DNA of 64,000 nt from Gp13-AA77 sp035949375 (GTDB lineage: Bacteria > Acidobacteriota > Terriglobia > UBA7540), in contig DASZIG010000049.1 of the NCBI GenBank assembly GCA_035949375.1, positions 1-64,000 on the forward strand. The letters are read 5' to 3'. Made by a program: the position numbers and the translations under genes. Under the pieces are notes generated by a model. That model had not been told where the DNA came from. It did not search any database and was given only the letters and a program-made list of their open reading frames with translations. Every line of letters begins with the position of its first letter. The first letter of the stretch is position 1. Shown one piece after another: positions 1 to 7,993 of the stretch.

Positions 1-1
1 T

Positions 2-1333
2 GGCTCTGAGCAAGAATTAGTAACCGACAGCAGTTTAGGCTGCTTTCCTGATGGTGACGAATTCGGTCCGGGTAGCTGCCATGCGCTGAGCCTTCAGGAG
101 CAGGTAGCGAAGGTTCTTGTACCCTCGACCGCGTCGCAGCAGCGCCTTGATATTGCCGTTGATCGCTTCTACGACGCCCATCGCGATCCGCGTTCGGCAG
201 TAGTTCAAAATGCCGTCCAGATGATCGAGCATCATCCAGGCTAGCTTCTCGAAAGGTTTCAGGCGTTGCCATCGAAGCTGGTCGATCCAGCTCTGCAGAT
301 AGCGCAGCATTGCCCCTTCATAGCGGTAGTCCCACAGCCGGCTCAGGCTCTCTTTGAGCAGGTAAGCTTTCATTACTCTGCGATTCAGGCTGAAAAGTTG
401 GTTGAGCTGTCGTTTCTTCTCCGTGTTCAGGTTCACCCAGCGACTCAGCAACAGCCACCGCTTTCCCTTCACCAGCTCCCGCTTGCGCCCGCCCTGACGG
501 AAGAATTCTGCCCGCCGCACTTCATCAATCGCCGCATTGGCGTGCTGCAGGATGTGGAACTTGTCGTACACCAGTCGGCAGCCCGGCACCCAATCTTCTA
601 AGCTCAACCGGTAGGGCTCCCACATATCCAGGCAGGCCGCCTCGATCCTCCCCCGCTGTTTTCGGCTCAATTGCGTGCGGAAGAACTCATCCAGTGTTTC
701 TTTCTTCCTCTCTTCCCCGAACCATAACGGCTCCCGACTCTCCAGGTTACTCACCACCGTCACAAACTTCTGCTTCTTTCCCAGGTAGATCTCGTCTACC
801 CCTATCTGTCGCAGCGTCGGCTTCCGCCTCGCCGCCGCCCACCGCTCCAAGTAACGCAGGTCGATGGTCCGCACGGTGCTCGCTGGGAGTTGAAACCGCC
901 GCGCCACTTGCCGCGCCGAGGCGCTCTCGCACGCCTCTCCGACCGCCTCCTCGAAGCGTTTGGAGAACGGCGCCTTGCTCGGCAATTGCAGTACCTTCTC
1001 TCGCTTCACCCCACAGTCCGGGCACTTCACCCGGTAGATCTCGATGTACACCGTGGTCTGAAACGCGCTCCAAGGAAGGTCCCGCACGGCCCGTTCGCTC
1101 ACGTCGTAGAACTCACGGAACTTCCGACCGCAGCCGGAGCACTCGATCTTTGTGTTACCACGCTTCCGCCGAACCCAAAGCGTCAGGTTCTTCCCGCGCT
1201 CATCGATCTCGTGTCGGTAGACCCGGTATCCGGGCCAGCTCAGAATCCTCGTGAAGTCGTTGTCGCTTGGCACCGGACCAGTCTACCGCAACCGCGTCAA
1301 TTCACACCCCTTCACAGATTCCTGCGCAGAGCC
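2..1333 (-). mobile_element. ISL3-family insertion sequence, complete
   Basis: The element holds a single transposase gene and is bounded by imperfect terminal inverted repeats. The left end begins GGCTCTGAGCAAGAAT at position 2. The reverse complement of the right end, reading inward from 1333, begins GGCTCTGCGCAGGAAT. About 17 of the first 22 bases match, and the GGCTCT start is usual for ISL3-family ends. The element would be about 1332 bp long. The 8-bp target duplication expected for this family cannot be tested because only one base of left flank is present. Confidence 0.85.
35..1273 (-). CDS. ISL3-family DDE transposase
   Basis: This 412-residue transposase would cut and rejoin the surrounding element. 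An N-terminal zinc-ribbon-like segment carries two CxxC pairs (CSGCGRKF near residues 45-52 and CPDCG near 84-88). A DDE catalytic core follows, with IGVDEIYLGK around residue 160 for the first Asp and CLDMWEPY around 215 for the second. The C-terminal block GVVEAINGNIKALLRRGRGY holds the final Glu and the RRGRGY signature of ISL3 transposases. The frame is intact and of usual length, so the copy may be active. It ends 33 bp inside the left terminal repeat. No passenger gene is present. Confidence 0.95.
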   Translation of the reverse strand: MPSDNDFTRILSWPGYRVYRHEIDERGKNLTLWVRRKRGNTKIECSGCGRKFREFYDVSERAVRDLPWSAFQTTVYIEIYRVKCPDCGVKREKVLQLPSKAPFSKRFEEAVGEACESASARQVARRFQLPASTVRTIDLRYLERWAAARRKPTLRQIGVDEIYLGKKQKFVTVVSNLESREPLWFGEERKKETLDEFFRTQLSRKQRGRIEAACLDMWEPYRLSLEDWVPGCRLVYDKFHILQHANAAIDEVRRAEFFRQGGRKRELVKGKRWLLLSRWVNLNTEKKRQLNQLFSLNRRVMKAYLLKESLSRLWDYRYEGAMLRYLQSWIDQLRWQRLKPFEKLAWMMLDHLDGILNYCRTRIAMGVVEAINGNIKALLRRGRGYKNLRYLLLKAQRMAATRTEFVTIRKAA

Positions 1334-1416
1334 TCCTTTCTGTGCTCCTGATCGCCAAGTTCTTATCTATGCGCGAAGAAAAATTCACCACGGAGCTTTA
1401 CCAGAGAACATTGAAC

Positions 1417-3654
1417 TCACTGCAGCTTCCCACGAATCACGGTGATCGACCCGATCGGCAGCGTATAGATTCCGTCGGACGGCGGTGTCATGGTCGCGTT
1501 CTTATCCTCGCTCGGGGCGTTGCAATACTGTACGAGGGCGACAGGTCCTGCGAAAGAATGCTCGACGTGATTGGCATCATCGATGACGAGACGAACCTGG
1601 TGGGCCGCATGCAAATCGTGATTGATCAGCATCAGCGACCAGTTTCCATCCGGCCGCTCGACCGCGTACGAGGTAATCACCGTGCGCCCGGCAGCGTCGA
1701 TCAGGCCGGCCGAGGCGGGGAAAATCTGGTTGGCCTCTCCACCGTGCTCGAGCCACTCGAAGTTGATCATGTGCGCGGAAGTAAAGGGCGTGTACTGCGG
1801 CGATCCGTACGCGCCGCCGCCGCTCGGTCCGCCGCCATAATTCCAGCGATCGGAGGCGCCATTGTTGATCGCCGGCCGGTAGAACGCCTTCCCTCCCCCG
1901 GCAAAGAACGTGCCGAAGGCATCGCACTCCCAGATGGCGCGGCCCGTCACGCCGAGGTAGCCCTTGCTGCTTCCCCCGGCCGTGATTCCGCTCTCGGAAA
2001 TAATCAGCGGCACGCTCACGGGAACGCCGTCCTCCCGCCACATCTGCAGGACGTGCTTCATGATTCCCGGTTCGATGTAAAGGGTGTCCCACTCATCCGG
2101 CGGACTGCCTCCGTTCACCATGAACGGGTAGTGTTCGAACGACATGAAGGAGAGGTCACTCAGATGTCCGTGGGCCTTGAGGTAGTCGACGAACCGGGCC
2201 ATCCAGGAACTGCGTCCATGGTCATCCGCCCAGAGGGTGATGTCTTTATCGACGCCTTCGAACACCGGCCCGCCCAGTTTGGCGTCAGGAGTGAGCTTGT
2301 GGATGGCGTCCGCCCACTGACAATAGATCGCGCCGTAGTCTTCCGGCATGGTGTGCTTGCCGTCGCACTCCTCCCCAATCTCGATCCCCGCCACCGGATA
2401 ACCGCGCTTGTGGATGTACGCAACCTCGTGGGCGCAATCTTCGGGAGTGTCATAAATCGCCGCGCAGGCAACGAGCGCCGGGTGTCCCATGGTCAACCCG
2501 CTGGTAAAGAAATTGTCCATGCCGTTGTATTCGTCGTGGCCGCCCGTGACCAGATTATCGGCTGCGTGCCAGGGGTCGACCGAAGATGCGCAGAAGGACC
2601 CGGCGGTGTCCTCCGCCGATCCCGGGAAGGCCTCGGCCGCTCCACCGCCTCCGTGACGGCGCTCGCGCGGCTTCGATGGCCCTGGCTCCACGCCGTTCGC
2701 CGGATAGGCAATCGAGTAGGCCCCGGCGGCGTCCATCGTCCCAACGGAAAGCGTCTCGAGGGCGTAACCTACGCAGTTCCGAATGTCCCCGGCGCCATGC
2801 GTGTCGCATGTTCCGGAGGATTTCGACATCAAGACGCGCACGAATCGGGCGGTAATCGGCTTGTCGCAGAGCTTCAAATGCACGTCACCGCCCTTGCCGT
2901 TCGTAACCGTGCCCGACGGAAAGGGCTTCCAGACGCCATTCGGCCCCATATCCCAGTCCAAGGCGTTGTTGTCGCCGATCCAGTACTGCACCACGTACGT
3001 GGCTGCGTAAGGGTTCACCCACTGGATGTGGATCGCATCGACTGCCCGGGCGATCCCCATATCGATTACGACCCATTGCGGGTGCAGCGCGTCGCCTTCG
3101 CCCGTGAAATGGCTGGTCAGGTAGGGATTGCTCTTCCAGTAGCTCTGCGGGCCCTCCACCAGCGGTTCATCGCCGCTGGTCATGAAGTCGCGATGGGGCA
3201 GCGAATAGGAGTAGCCGTAGTGGATGGGTTCGCCCAGATCAGCGCTGCCGGCGAAATATCCGCTCTTGGTGACCGGATCGCTCCAGGCGCCGTTCTCGTT
3301 CCAGTGCCATGCGGACAGGCGCAACTCGCTGTTGTTGCGCATGGTGATGGAGCCCCAGCCCAGGTTCTTGATCCCCCGAATCGTCTCGGGCTTGCTGAGA
3401 TTGTCCACCTGCGCCTTGGTCAGATCGTCCATCCACGCCCCGGTGGCCGTGTCGGGATAGATCGTGTTCAGGACGTGCTCCGGCGCCACGTCAACGTGGA
3501 CCGTCGTGACCGGGCCGGCCGTGTCCGCCTGCGCAGCCGGTTGCGCGCTAACCCGTAAAGGAACGCGGCTGGAGATCGCGACCAGGCCGAGGGTGGAAGC
3601 GAGTACCATACACCGAGGAATGCTCGACGAGATTCGCGTGAACAGATCAGTCAT
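1417..3654 (-). CDS. Secreted discoidin-domain protein with TIM-barrel glycoside-hydrolase-like domain
   Basis: The frame stays open to 4089, but that extension runs through a repeat cluster. The start chosen is the ATG at 3654, which opens a hydrophobic export signal and gives 745 residues. Residues of roughly 90-290 resemble an F5/8-type C (discoidin) carbohydrate-binding domain. A TIM-barrel-like region follows, with IEIGEECDG near residue 425 and LIISESGI near 552. These are plausible acid/base and nucleophile glutamates of a clan GH-A type hydrolase. The C-terminal 80 residues look like a beta-sandwich. The exact family was not recognised. It lies 540 bp beyond the ribokinase gene on the same strand, so it could be read from its own promoter. 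Substrate is unknown; a plant or microbial polysaccharide would fit the neighbouring receptor. Confidence 0.75.
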   Translation of the reverse strand: MTDLFTRISSSIPRCMVLASTLGLVAISSRVPLRVSAQPAAQADTAGPVTTVHVDVAPEHVLNTIYPDTATGAWMDDLTKAQVDNLSKPETIRGIKNLGWGSITMRNNSELRLSAWHWNENGAWSDPVTKSGYFAGSADLGEPIHYGYSYSLPHRDFMTSGDEPLVEGPQSYWKSNPYLTSHFTGEGDALHPQWVVIDMGIARAVDAIHIQWVNPYAATYVVQYWIGDNNALDWDMGPNGVWKPFPSGTVTNGKGGDVHLKLCDKPITARFVRVLMSKSSGTCDTHGAGDIRNCVGYALETLSVGTMDAAGAYSIAYPANGVEPGPSKPRERRHGGGGAAEAFPGSAEDTAGSFCASSVDPWHAADNLVTGGHDEYNGMDNFFTSGLTMGHPALVACAAIYDTPEDCAHEVAYIHKRGYPVAGIEIGEECDGKHTMPEDYGAIYCQWADAIHKLTPDAKLGGPVFEGVDKDITLWADDHGRSSWMARFVDYLKAHGHLSDLSFMSFEHYPFMVNGGSPPDEWDTLYIEPGIMKHVLQMWREDGVPVSVPLIISESGITAGGSSKGYLGVTGRAIWECDAFGTFFAGGGKAFYRPAINNGASDRWNYGGGPSGGGAYGSPQYTPFTSAHMINFEWLEHGGEANQIFPASAGLIDAAGRTVITSYAVERPDGNWSLMLINHDLHAAHQVRLVIDDANHVEHSFAGPVALVQYCNAPSEDKNATMTPPSDGIYTLPIGSITVIRGKLQ

Positions 3655-4194
3655 GACGCACGCTCCTGTTAGAACCGCCGCGGCCCAACGCGCCGTTCGT
3701 TGCCTGAATCGGATCCGAGGTGCGGAAAGGAACAGGTCCTTCGGAATGTAGCTCGGGCAACCGTCATAGGCGTTCGAAATCATACCGCTGACGGTCCGAA
3801 CAGGAAAGTCCTCGTAGGTCAAATTGATGGCGGGCTGTGGACAATGAAGATCAATATCAAGTCGCTGCGGTGGCGTGGGTAAGAGAGTTTGCGTGAAGAC
3901 CCTTGGCTGGCGCGCCAGCGGCTTGCCACCCTGCTGTGCAGAAGAGTTTGTGTGAAGACTTTTGGCTTGCGCGGCAGCGGCTTGCCGCCCTGCTGTGCGG
4001 AAGAGTTTGTGTGAAGACTTTTGGCTTGCGCGGCAGCGGCTTGCCGCCCTGCTGTGCGGAAAGGCTCCGCCTTTCCGGCAGGCCGCCAAAACCTAATCTC
4101 TATAGCCCTGCTGGACGGAAAGGCGGAGCCTTTCCGCACAGCAGGGCGGCAAAGCCGCAGTTCTTCACACACACTCCTGAGTTCGTACCGGCTG
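3655..4194. other. Gene-free gap holding a repeat cluster
   Basis: This 540-bp stretch lies between the ribokinase stop and the start of the secreted discoidin protein. It has no convincing gene. The central part is the tandem and inverted repeat cluster described separately. Positions 3655-3880 presumably hold the promoter and leader of the downstream gene, but no clear -35/-10 pair was seen. Confidence 0.6.
3884..4172. repeat. 59-bp tandem repeats plus an inverted copy
   Basis: Three consecutive units start at 3884, 3943 and 4002, so the period is exactly 59 bp. Units 2 and 3 are nearly identical and unit 1 is more diverged. Each begins AGAGTTTG and ends with CCCTGCTGTGC. Unit 3 runs into GGAAAGGCTCCGCCTTTCC, which is itself a near-perfect hairpin. 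An inverted copy of the unit 3 end and of this hairpin occupies roughly 4117-4172, so the block can fold into a large stem with a spacer near 4077-4116. The layout resembles a REP/BIME-like intergenic family. Confidence 0.85.
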
Positions 4195-5133
4195 CTATGC
4201 CACTGCTGAGATCGTGAGAAAGCGTCGGACTGCTTCCCTGGATGGCATGGACGGCTGCGCACCCTTGCGCGTAGTCGAGAGCGCCGCTACCGCGCACGCA
4301 AACCGGCACGATTCCTCCAACCCCTTGCCGCTCGAGATGCCCACGGCCAGTCCGGCATTGAAGGCGTCGCCAGCGGCCGTGGTATCAACGGAGTCCACTC
4401 TGAAGGAAGGGACGAGGCCCTCGAACCCATCACCACTGACGTAGGCGCCCTGGCTTCCCATCTTGATGACGACCATCTGAGGGCCCATCCCGCGCAACCT
4501 TCGGGCCCGCTCAACCGCGACGGCCGGGCTCAGCGGGCCCGGCGAGCCGTTGCACAGCACGGCGGACTCCGACTCGTTGGGGGTCAGGTAAGTGACCAGT
4601 TGAAGCAATCGAGCGGGCAGACGACGGGCCGGGGCCGGGTCGAGCATCAGGGGCACGCGAAAGCGCTGCGCCTGTTGTGCGAGATATTCGATGGTATCGA
4701 GCGGGATTTCAAGCTGGCTCAGGATCATTACCGCAGAAGCGAGCAGCGGGGCGGCGTCGTCAATATCTTCGGGGCGCATCGCGCCGTTCGCGCCGGGGAT
4801 CACCACGATGGTGTTCTGACCTGCCCGATCGACGTTGATCAACGCCACACCGGAGGGAACGCCCGCGGCCACTCCCACCTTGCGCACCAGGACCCCGCCC
4901 GCGCGAAGGGCGCGGCGGAGAGGCCCGCCGAACTCATCGTCGCCGACCTTGGCTACCATCGCCGCTGGGTACCCGAGCCGGGCGATCGCGACAGCCTGAT
5001 TGGCTCCCTTGCCGCCGTGAAATGTTCGGAAGCCGCTTCCGGTTATCGTCTCGCCCGGGACGGGAAGTCTCGAGGCGGAGGCAACCATGTCCACGTTGAT
5101 GCTTCCCACCACTACTATGCGCTTGGGAGTCAT
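4195..5133 (-). CDS. rbsK: Ribokinase (PfkB family)
   Basis: It phosphorylates ribose to ribose-5-phosphate with ATP in the cytoplasm. The 312-residue length is normal. The N-terminus has VVVGSINVDMV and the substrate-binding GGKGANQA motif near residues 41-48. The C-terminal PfkB signature DTTAAGDAFNAG carries the catalytic Asp near residue 255. The ATG at 5133 has an AGGA-type ribosome site 10-13 bases upstream. It follows the secreted nucleoside hydrolase by 146 bp on the same strand. That suggests ribose released from nucleosides is the substrate, although other PfkB sugars cannot be excluded from sequence alone. Confidence 0.9.
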   Translation of the reverse strand: MTPKRIVVVGSINVDMVASASRLPVPGETITGSGFRTFHGGKGANQAVAIARLGYPAAMVAKVGDDEFGGPLRRALRAGGVLVRKVGVAAGVPSGVALINVDRAGQNTIVVIPGANGAMRPEDIDDAAPLLASAVMILSQLEIPLDTIEYLAQQAQRFRVPLMLDPAPARRLPARLLQLVTYLTPNESESAVLCNGSPGPLSPAVAVERARRLRGMGPQMVVIKMGSQGAYVSGDGFEGLVPSFRVDSVDTTAAGDAFNAGLAVGISSGKGLEESCRFACAVAALSTTRKGAQPSMPSREAVRRFLTISAVA

Positions 5134-5279
5134 TCGGTTCTTATCCTATCGGGGCGAACGCAACACAGACCAGCCCGGCAACGAAGAGCGCGAACATCAG
5201 TGCCAGGAAGCGGTGAAGTCACGGTGTCAGCGCCCTGAAGCTCTTTTCAAACGAACAGCATCCTGCTGGCAAGCGATTG

Positions 5280-6446
5280 TCAAGGCCGGCTCGCTTGCGG
5301 CGTCGGATGGGTCATCAGTTCCACAAACATGTCATAGAATTTTTGTTTATCAAGCTCCTCATTTACCTGAACCGGCTGCTCCCCCATACCTGGATTGTCG
5401 CCAGGCAGCCAGCTCATCGTGTCTCCGTAGTTGGCTCCGTGGTTGATGTTCGCGTCCAGATACATCACCTCCTGTTTGGTGATGATGGCGGGATCGACCC
5501 ACGCGGCAAAGGTGAGTTCGTCCCACATGTAGCCCTCCGTGGCAAACTTCGCGAGATAATGAGACAACGGAGTTGAACCTTTGGCAATCCTGGCCGTAAG
5601 ATCTTTGCTCATCCAGGTCTTGATCGAGATGTCGAGCGGCGTGCACGTAATCTTGTGCCAGGGCGCCCTGAGCACGATATGCGCCGCCTCGGGATCCCAC
5701 CACAGATTGAAGTCACGAGCGAGCAGGCTGGATTCCTTATAGTCCACGTTCTGAGGGTTAATTCGCGCGCCGTTAAATACCAGCTCCTTCGCTAACTCCG
5801 GAACCTGCGAATCGATGGCAATTGCGAGGCCGAGGTTCGTCAATGGCCCGGCGGTCAAAATGGTGATTTGATGCGGATACTGGTGCACCATACGGACAAT
5901 GAAGTGGGCCGCGTCTTCACTGGCAGGCTTGATAGTCGGATTGCCCTCGGCCAGTTCCGGCACAACAAAAGGATCATGAACCTTCCCGTAGTTCCACGCG
6001 CCCTGATATCGAATCTTTCCGTATAGCTTTTCCCAACGGGCGGTGGCTTCCTTGGTGTTTATAAGAGGGAATACGGCCCCCGGCACCACGGGGATGTCGG
6101 GCCGGCCAATGATCTCCAGCAGTCGAAGCGTGTGGGCGACCTCTTCGTCTCTCCACCCATCGCCGGTGACCACGGTGATGCCGAGTGGTTCTACTTGAGG
6201 AGACTGAAGGAGAACCAGGATGGCTTGCAGGTCCGTATAGGCTGGCCCCATCGCGTCCTGATCGACGATGACCTTCTGCCTTTCCTGTGCCGATAGGGGC
6301 AGGCTGAGGCTGAAAATGCTCAGAAGGAGGGCGCCGCAACACCTCAGCGCGGAAAGAGCGTAGCTCGTGGTACCCGGCCGATTCCGTCTTCGATTATTCA
6401 TCGCGTCGAACCCGCGAAGCTTGTAATTGAAAGTTGCCGTATTCAT
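5280..6446 (-). CDS. Exported nucleoside hydrolase-like protein (IunH fold)
   Basis: This 388-residue protein probably hydrolyses N-ribosidic bonds outside the cytoplasm. A hydrophobic stretch around residues 30-50 ending in SAQ looks like a signal peptide. The hydrolase fold follows: VIVDQDAMGPAYTDLQA replaces the classic DTDPGxDDA calcium-binding loop, ILTAGPLTNL is the conserved TxGPLTN segment, and WDELTFAAWVDP matches the C-terminal HDPLAVA(Y)xxDP block. The first two Asp of the loop are kept but the DD pair is not, so the metal site is non-canonical. The ATG at 6446 has a GGGGGAGA ribosome site about 10 bases upstream, better than the internal ATG at 6401. It is flanked by ribokinase and a DUF4380 protein. 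Confidence 0.8.
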   Translation of the reverse strand: MNTATFNYKLRGFDAMNNRRRNRPGTTSYALSALRCCGALLLSIFSLSLPLSAQERQKVIVDQDAMGPAYTDLQAILVLLQSPQVEPLGITVVTGDGWRDEEVAHTLRLLEIIGRPDIPVVPGAVFPLINTKEATARWEKLYGKIRYQGAWNYGKVHDPFVVPELAEGNPTIKPASEDAAHFIVRMVHQYPHQITILTAGPLTNLGLAIAIDSQVPELAKELVFNGARINPQNVDYKESSLLARDFNLWWDPEAAHIVLRAPWHKITCTPLDISIKTWMSKDLTARIAKGSTPLSHYLAKFATEGYMWDELTFAAWVDPAIITKQEVMYLDANINHGANYGDTMSWLPGDNPGMGEQPVQVNEELDKQKFYDMFVELMTHPTPQASRP

Positions 6447-6553
6447 CTTTCGCTGTCTCCCCCTGTGCTGACGAGTTTGGTCTCGAGGATCACGGATGAC
6501 GATGGCTGCCGAGACGGTGAAGCCGCTTTTGGCCGGCGGAGTCTCTTGCTTCG

Positions 6554-7951
6554 CTATCGTGGCCTGAGGATGCTGTTACCAAGAACGCCCAGATTTTGAC
6601 CGTCGGCGTCCTGCACAAAGACACTCACTCGAAAGGCGTCGGGCGGAAGCTTGAGAGTTTTGTCCACCCTCACTACCTCGCGAGGATCTACAGGCGCAAT
6701 CGGGAAATGGCCCAACTCTTCACCCCGCGCGGTGTAAAAGGCCGCCACCAGGGTGCCCGGTTCAAAAACGCCAAAGACACCCGTCAGGCGAACCTGGTCA
6801 CCATTAATCTCACCGCTTAGTGGCTCGCTGATCGCTCCGGCCGGGACGGCATCACGAACGGGATTCGTAATCCGGGTTGGAGACCAGTAGACGGAGAACG
6901 AGTATTCCTCGCCCGGATCGAGCGTGGCGTATGGACTCATGACTTCGCCTTCCATGAAGTACGGAGTCTTGTGGGGGTCGTCAGCAAGCACCTGATCAAA
7001 GGGCCCCCGGGAGATCACGCCCGGGCCATCGCTCCAGGACTCGACGGAAGCGCCGTCGGGATACTCGTCCTCCGAAAAGTACTTGAAGTTTTCAACATAT
7101 GCGATGTTTTTTTGCCCGTTCACGACGGCGAACCACCCGCCGCTCGCGTCCATGGCCACCCGCCCCACCCGGTAGAGGTAATGGATACGCAGCATCCGGC
7201 CGCCATCGATGAGCTCATAGCTCGGGTGGCGGACGTCGCCGTAATAGTTGTAGTAGCCGCGCGGGTACTTGCTGTGGGGATTCAACGGAATATACAGGTA
7301 CAGTTCCGGATTCGGCTTGGAGGCGTCGTGGATGTCCGATGCGTCGTTTTGAATGAGGTGCCAGATGCCCCAGCGCACCTGCCGGCGGCTGATATTGCGC
7401 ATCACCTGGTCCACCTTGATTTGGGTGGTGCCCCGGAACACGTGAATGGTCCGCTCGAACTGAACCCCGGTGCGAAGATCCTGAGGGCTCGTGACGCGGA
7501 ACGCCACTTCCTCGGGTGTCTCCTTCACAACTTCAGATTTGAACTCGCTGCCGTCAAGAGTGTAATTGGGGATGCTCGCCCACTCGGCATCGCTCATCCA
7601 GCCTTCCGGGCCGGGCCAGACTTTGTCGCCGCCGTAATCGGCCCAGCCGGCCTGGGGGTTATTCTGGCTTTCGGGAAGGACCTTTCCAGCAAGGTCGTGG
7701 TTTACAAAGAAGAACTCCTGATCGCCCAGTTGCAACTGAATCACGCGGCCGCCGATCTGAGGCGTGATCAGCGCGCTAACGATGCCGTTCGTCAGGCGCC
7801 AGGCGCTCCACCCCTGGTAAGTGGTCTTCTCGATTCGCGCGGCGTATGAATCTGAAGCTGCGCGAGGGCTCATTTGAGGAGTCAGCAGCGCCAGGACCAG
7901 GGCAACCAAATAAATCGGCAGAACGGGCCGAGACCGGCAGAACCTGTACAC
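6554..7951 (-). CDS. Secreted DUF4380 (mutarotase-like fold) protein
   Basis: A 465-residue exported protein starting at a GTG (7951) behind a GAGGTGAT ribosome site. The N-terminal 30 residues form a signal peptide. The next segment, WSAWRLTNGIVSALITPQIGGRV, followed by ADYGGDKVWPGPEGW, is typical of DUF4380, a beta-sandwich family related to aldose-epimerase-like sugar-binding domains. The C-terminal 110 residues look like a separate Ig-like beta domain. It sits 42 bp after the receptor gene and 107 bp before the nucleoside hydrolase, so it is probably in the same transcript. A role in sugar binding or epimerisation is plausible, but no activity is established for it here. Confidence 0.75.
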   Translation of the reverse strand: MYRFCRSRPVLPIYLVALVLALLTPQMSPRAASDSYAARIEKTTYQGWSAWRLTNGIVSALITPQIGGRVIQLQLGDQEFFFVNHDLAGKVLPESQNNPQAGWADYGGDKVWPGPEGWMSDAEWASIPNYTLDGSEFKSEVVKETPEEVAFRVTSPQDLRTGVQFERTIHVFRGTTQIKVDQVMRNISRRQVRWGIWHLIQNDASDIHDASKPNPELYLYIPLNPHSKYPRGYYNYYGDVRHPSYELIDGGRMLRIHYLYRVGRVAMDASGGWFAVVNGQKNIAYVENFKYFSEDEYPDGASVESWSDGPGVISRGPFDQVLADDPHKTPYFMEGEVMSPYATLDPGEEYSFSVYWSPTRITNPVRDAVPAGAISEPLSGEINGDQVRLTGVFGVFEPGTLVAAFYTARGEELGHFPIAPVDPREVVRVDKTLKLPPDAFRVSVFVQDADGQNLGVLGNSILRPR

Positions 7952-7993
7952 GTTTCATCACCTCAATTGGTAAAGGGCTGCGCACGAACTCGG

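Noticed and set aside
1267..3558. Long open frame on the plus strand opposite the secreted discoidin protein (763 codons)
   Set aside because: It lies antisense to a protein with clear domains and a signal peptide, has Arg/His/Val-heavy composition and no recognisable family; it is a shadow of GC-rich codon usage.
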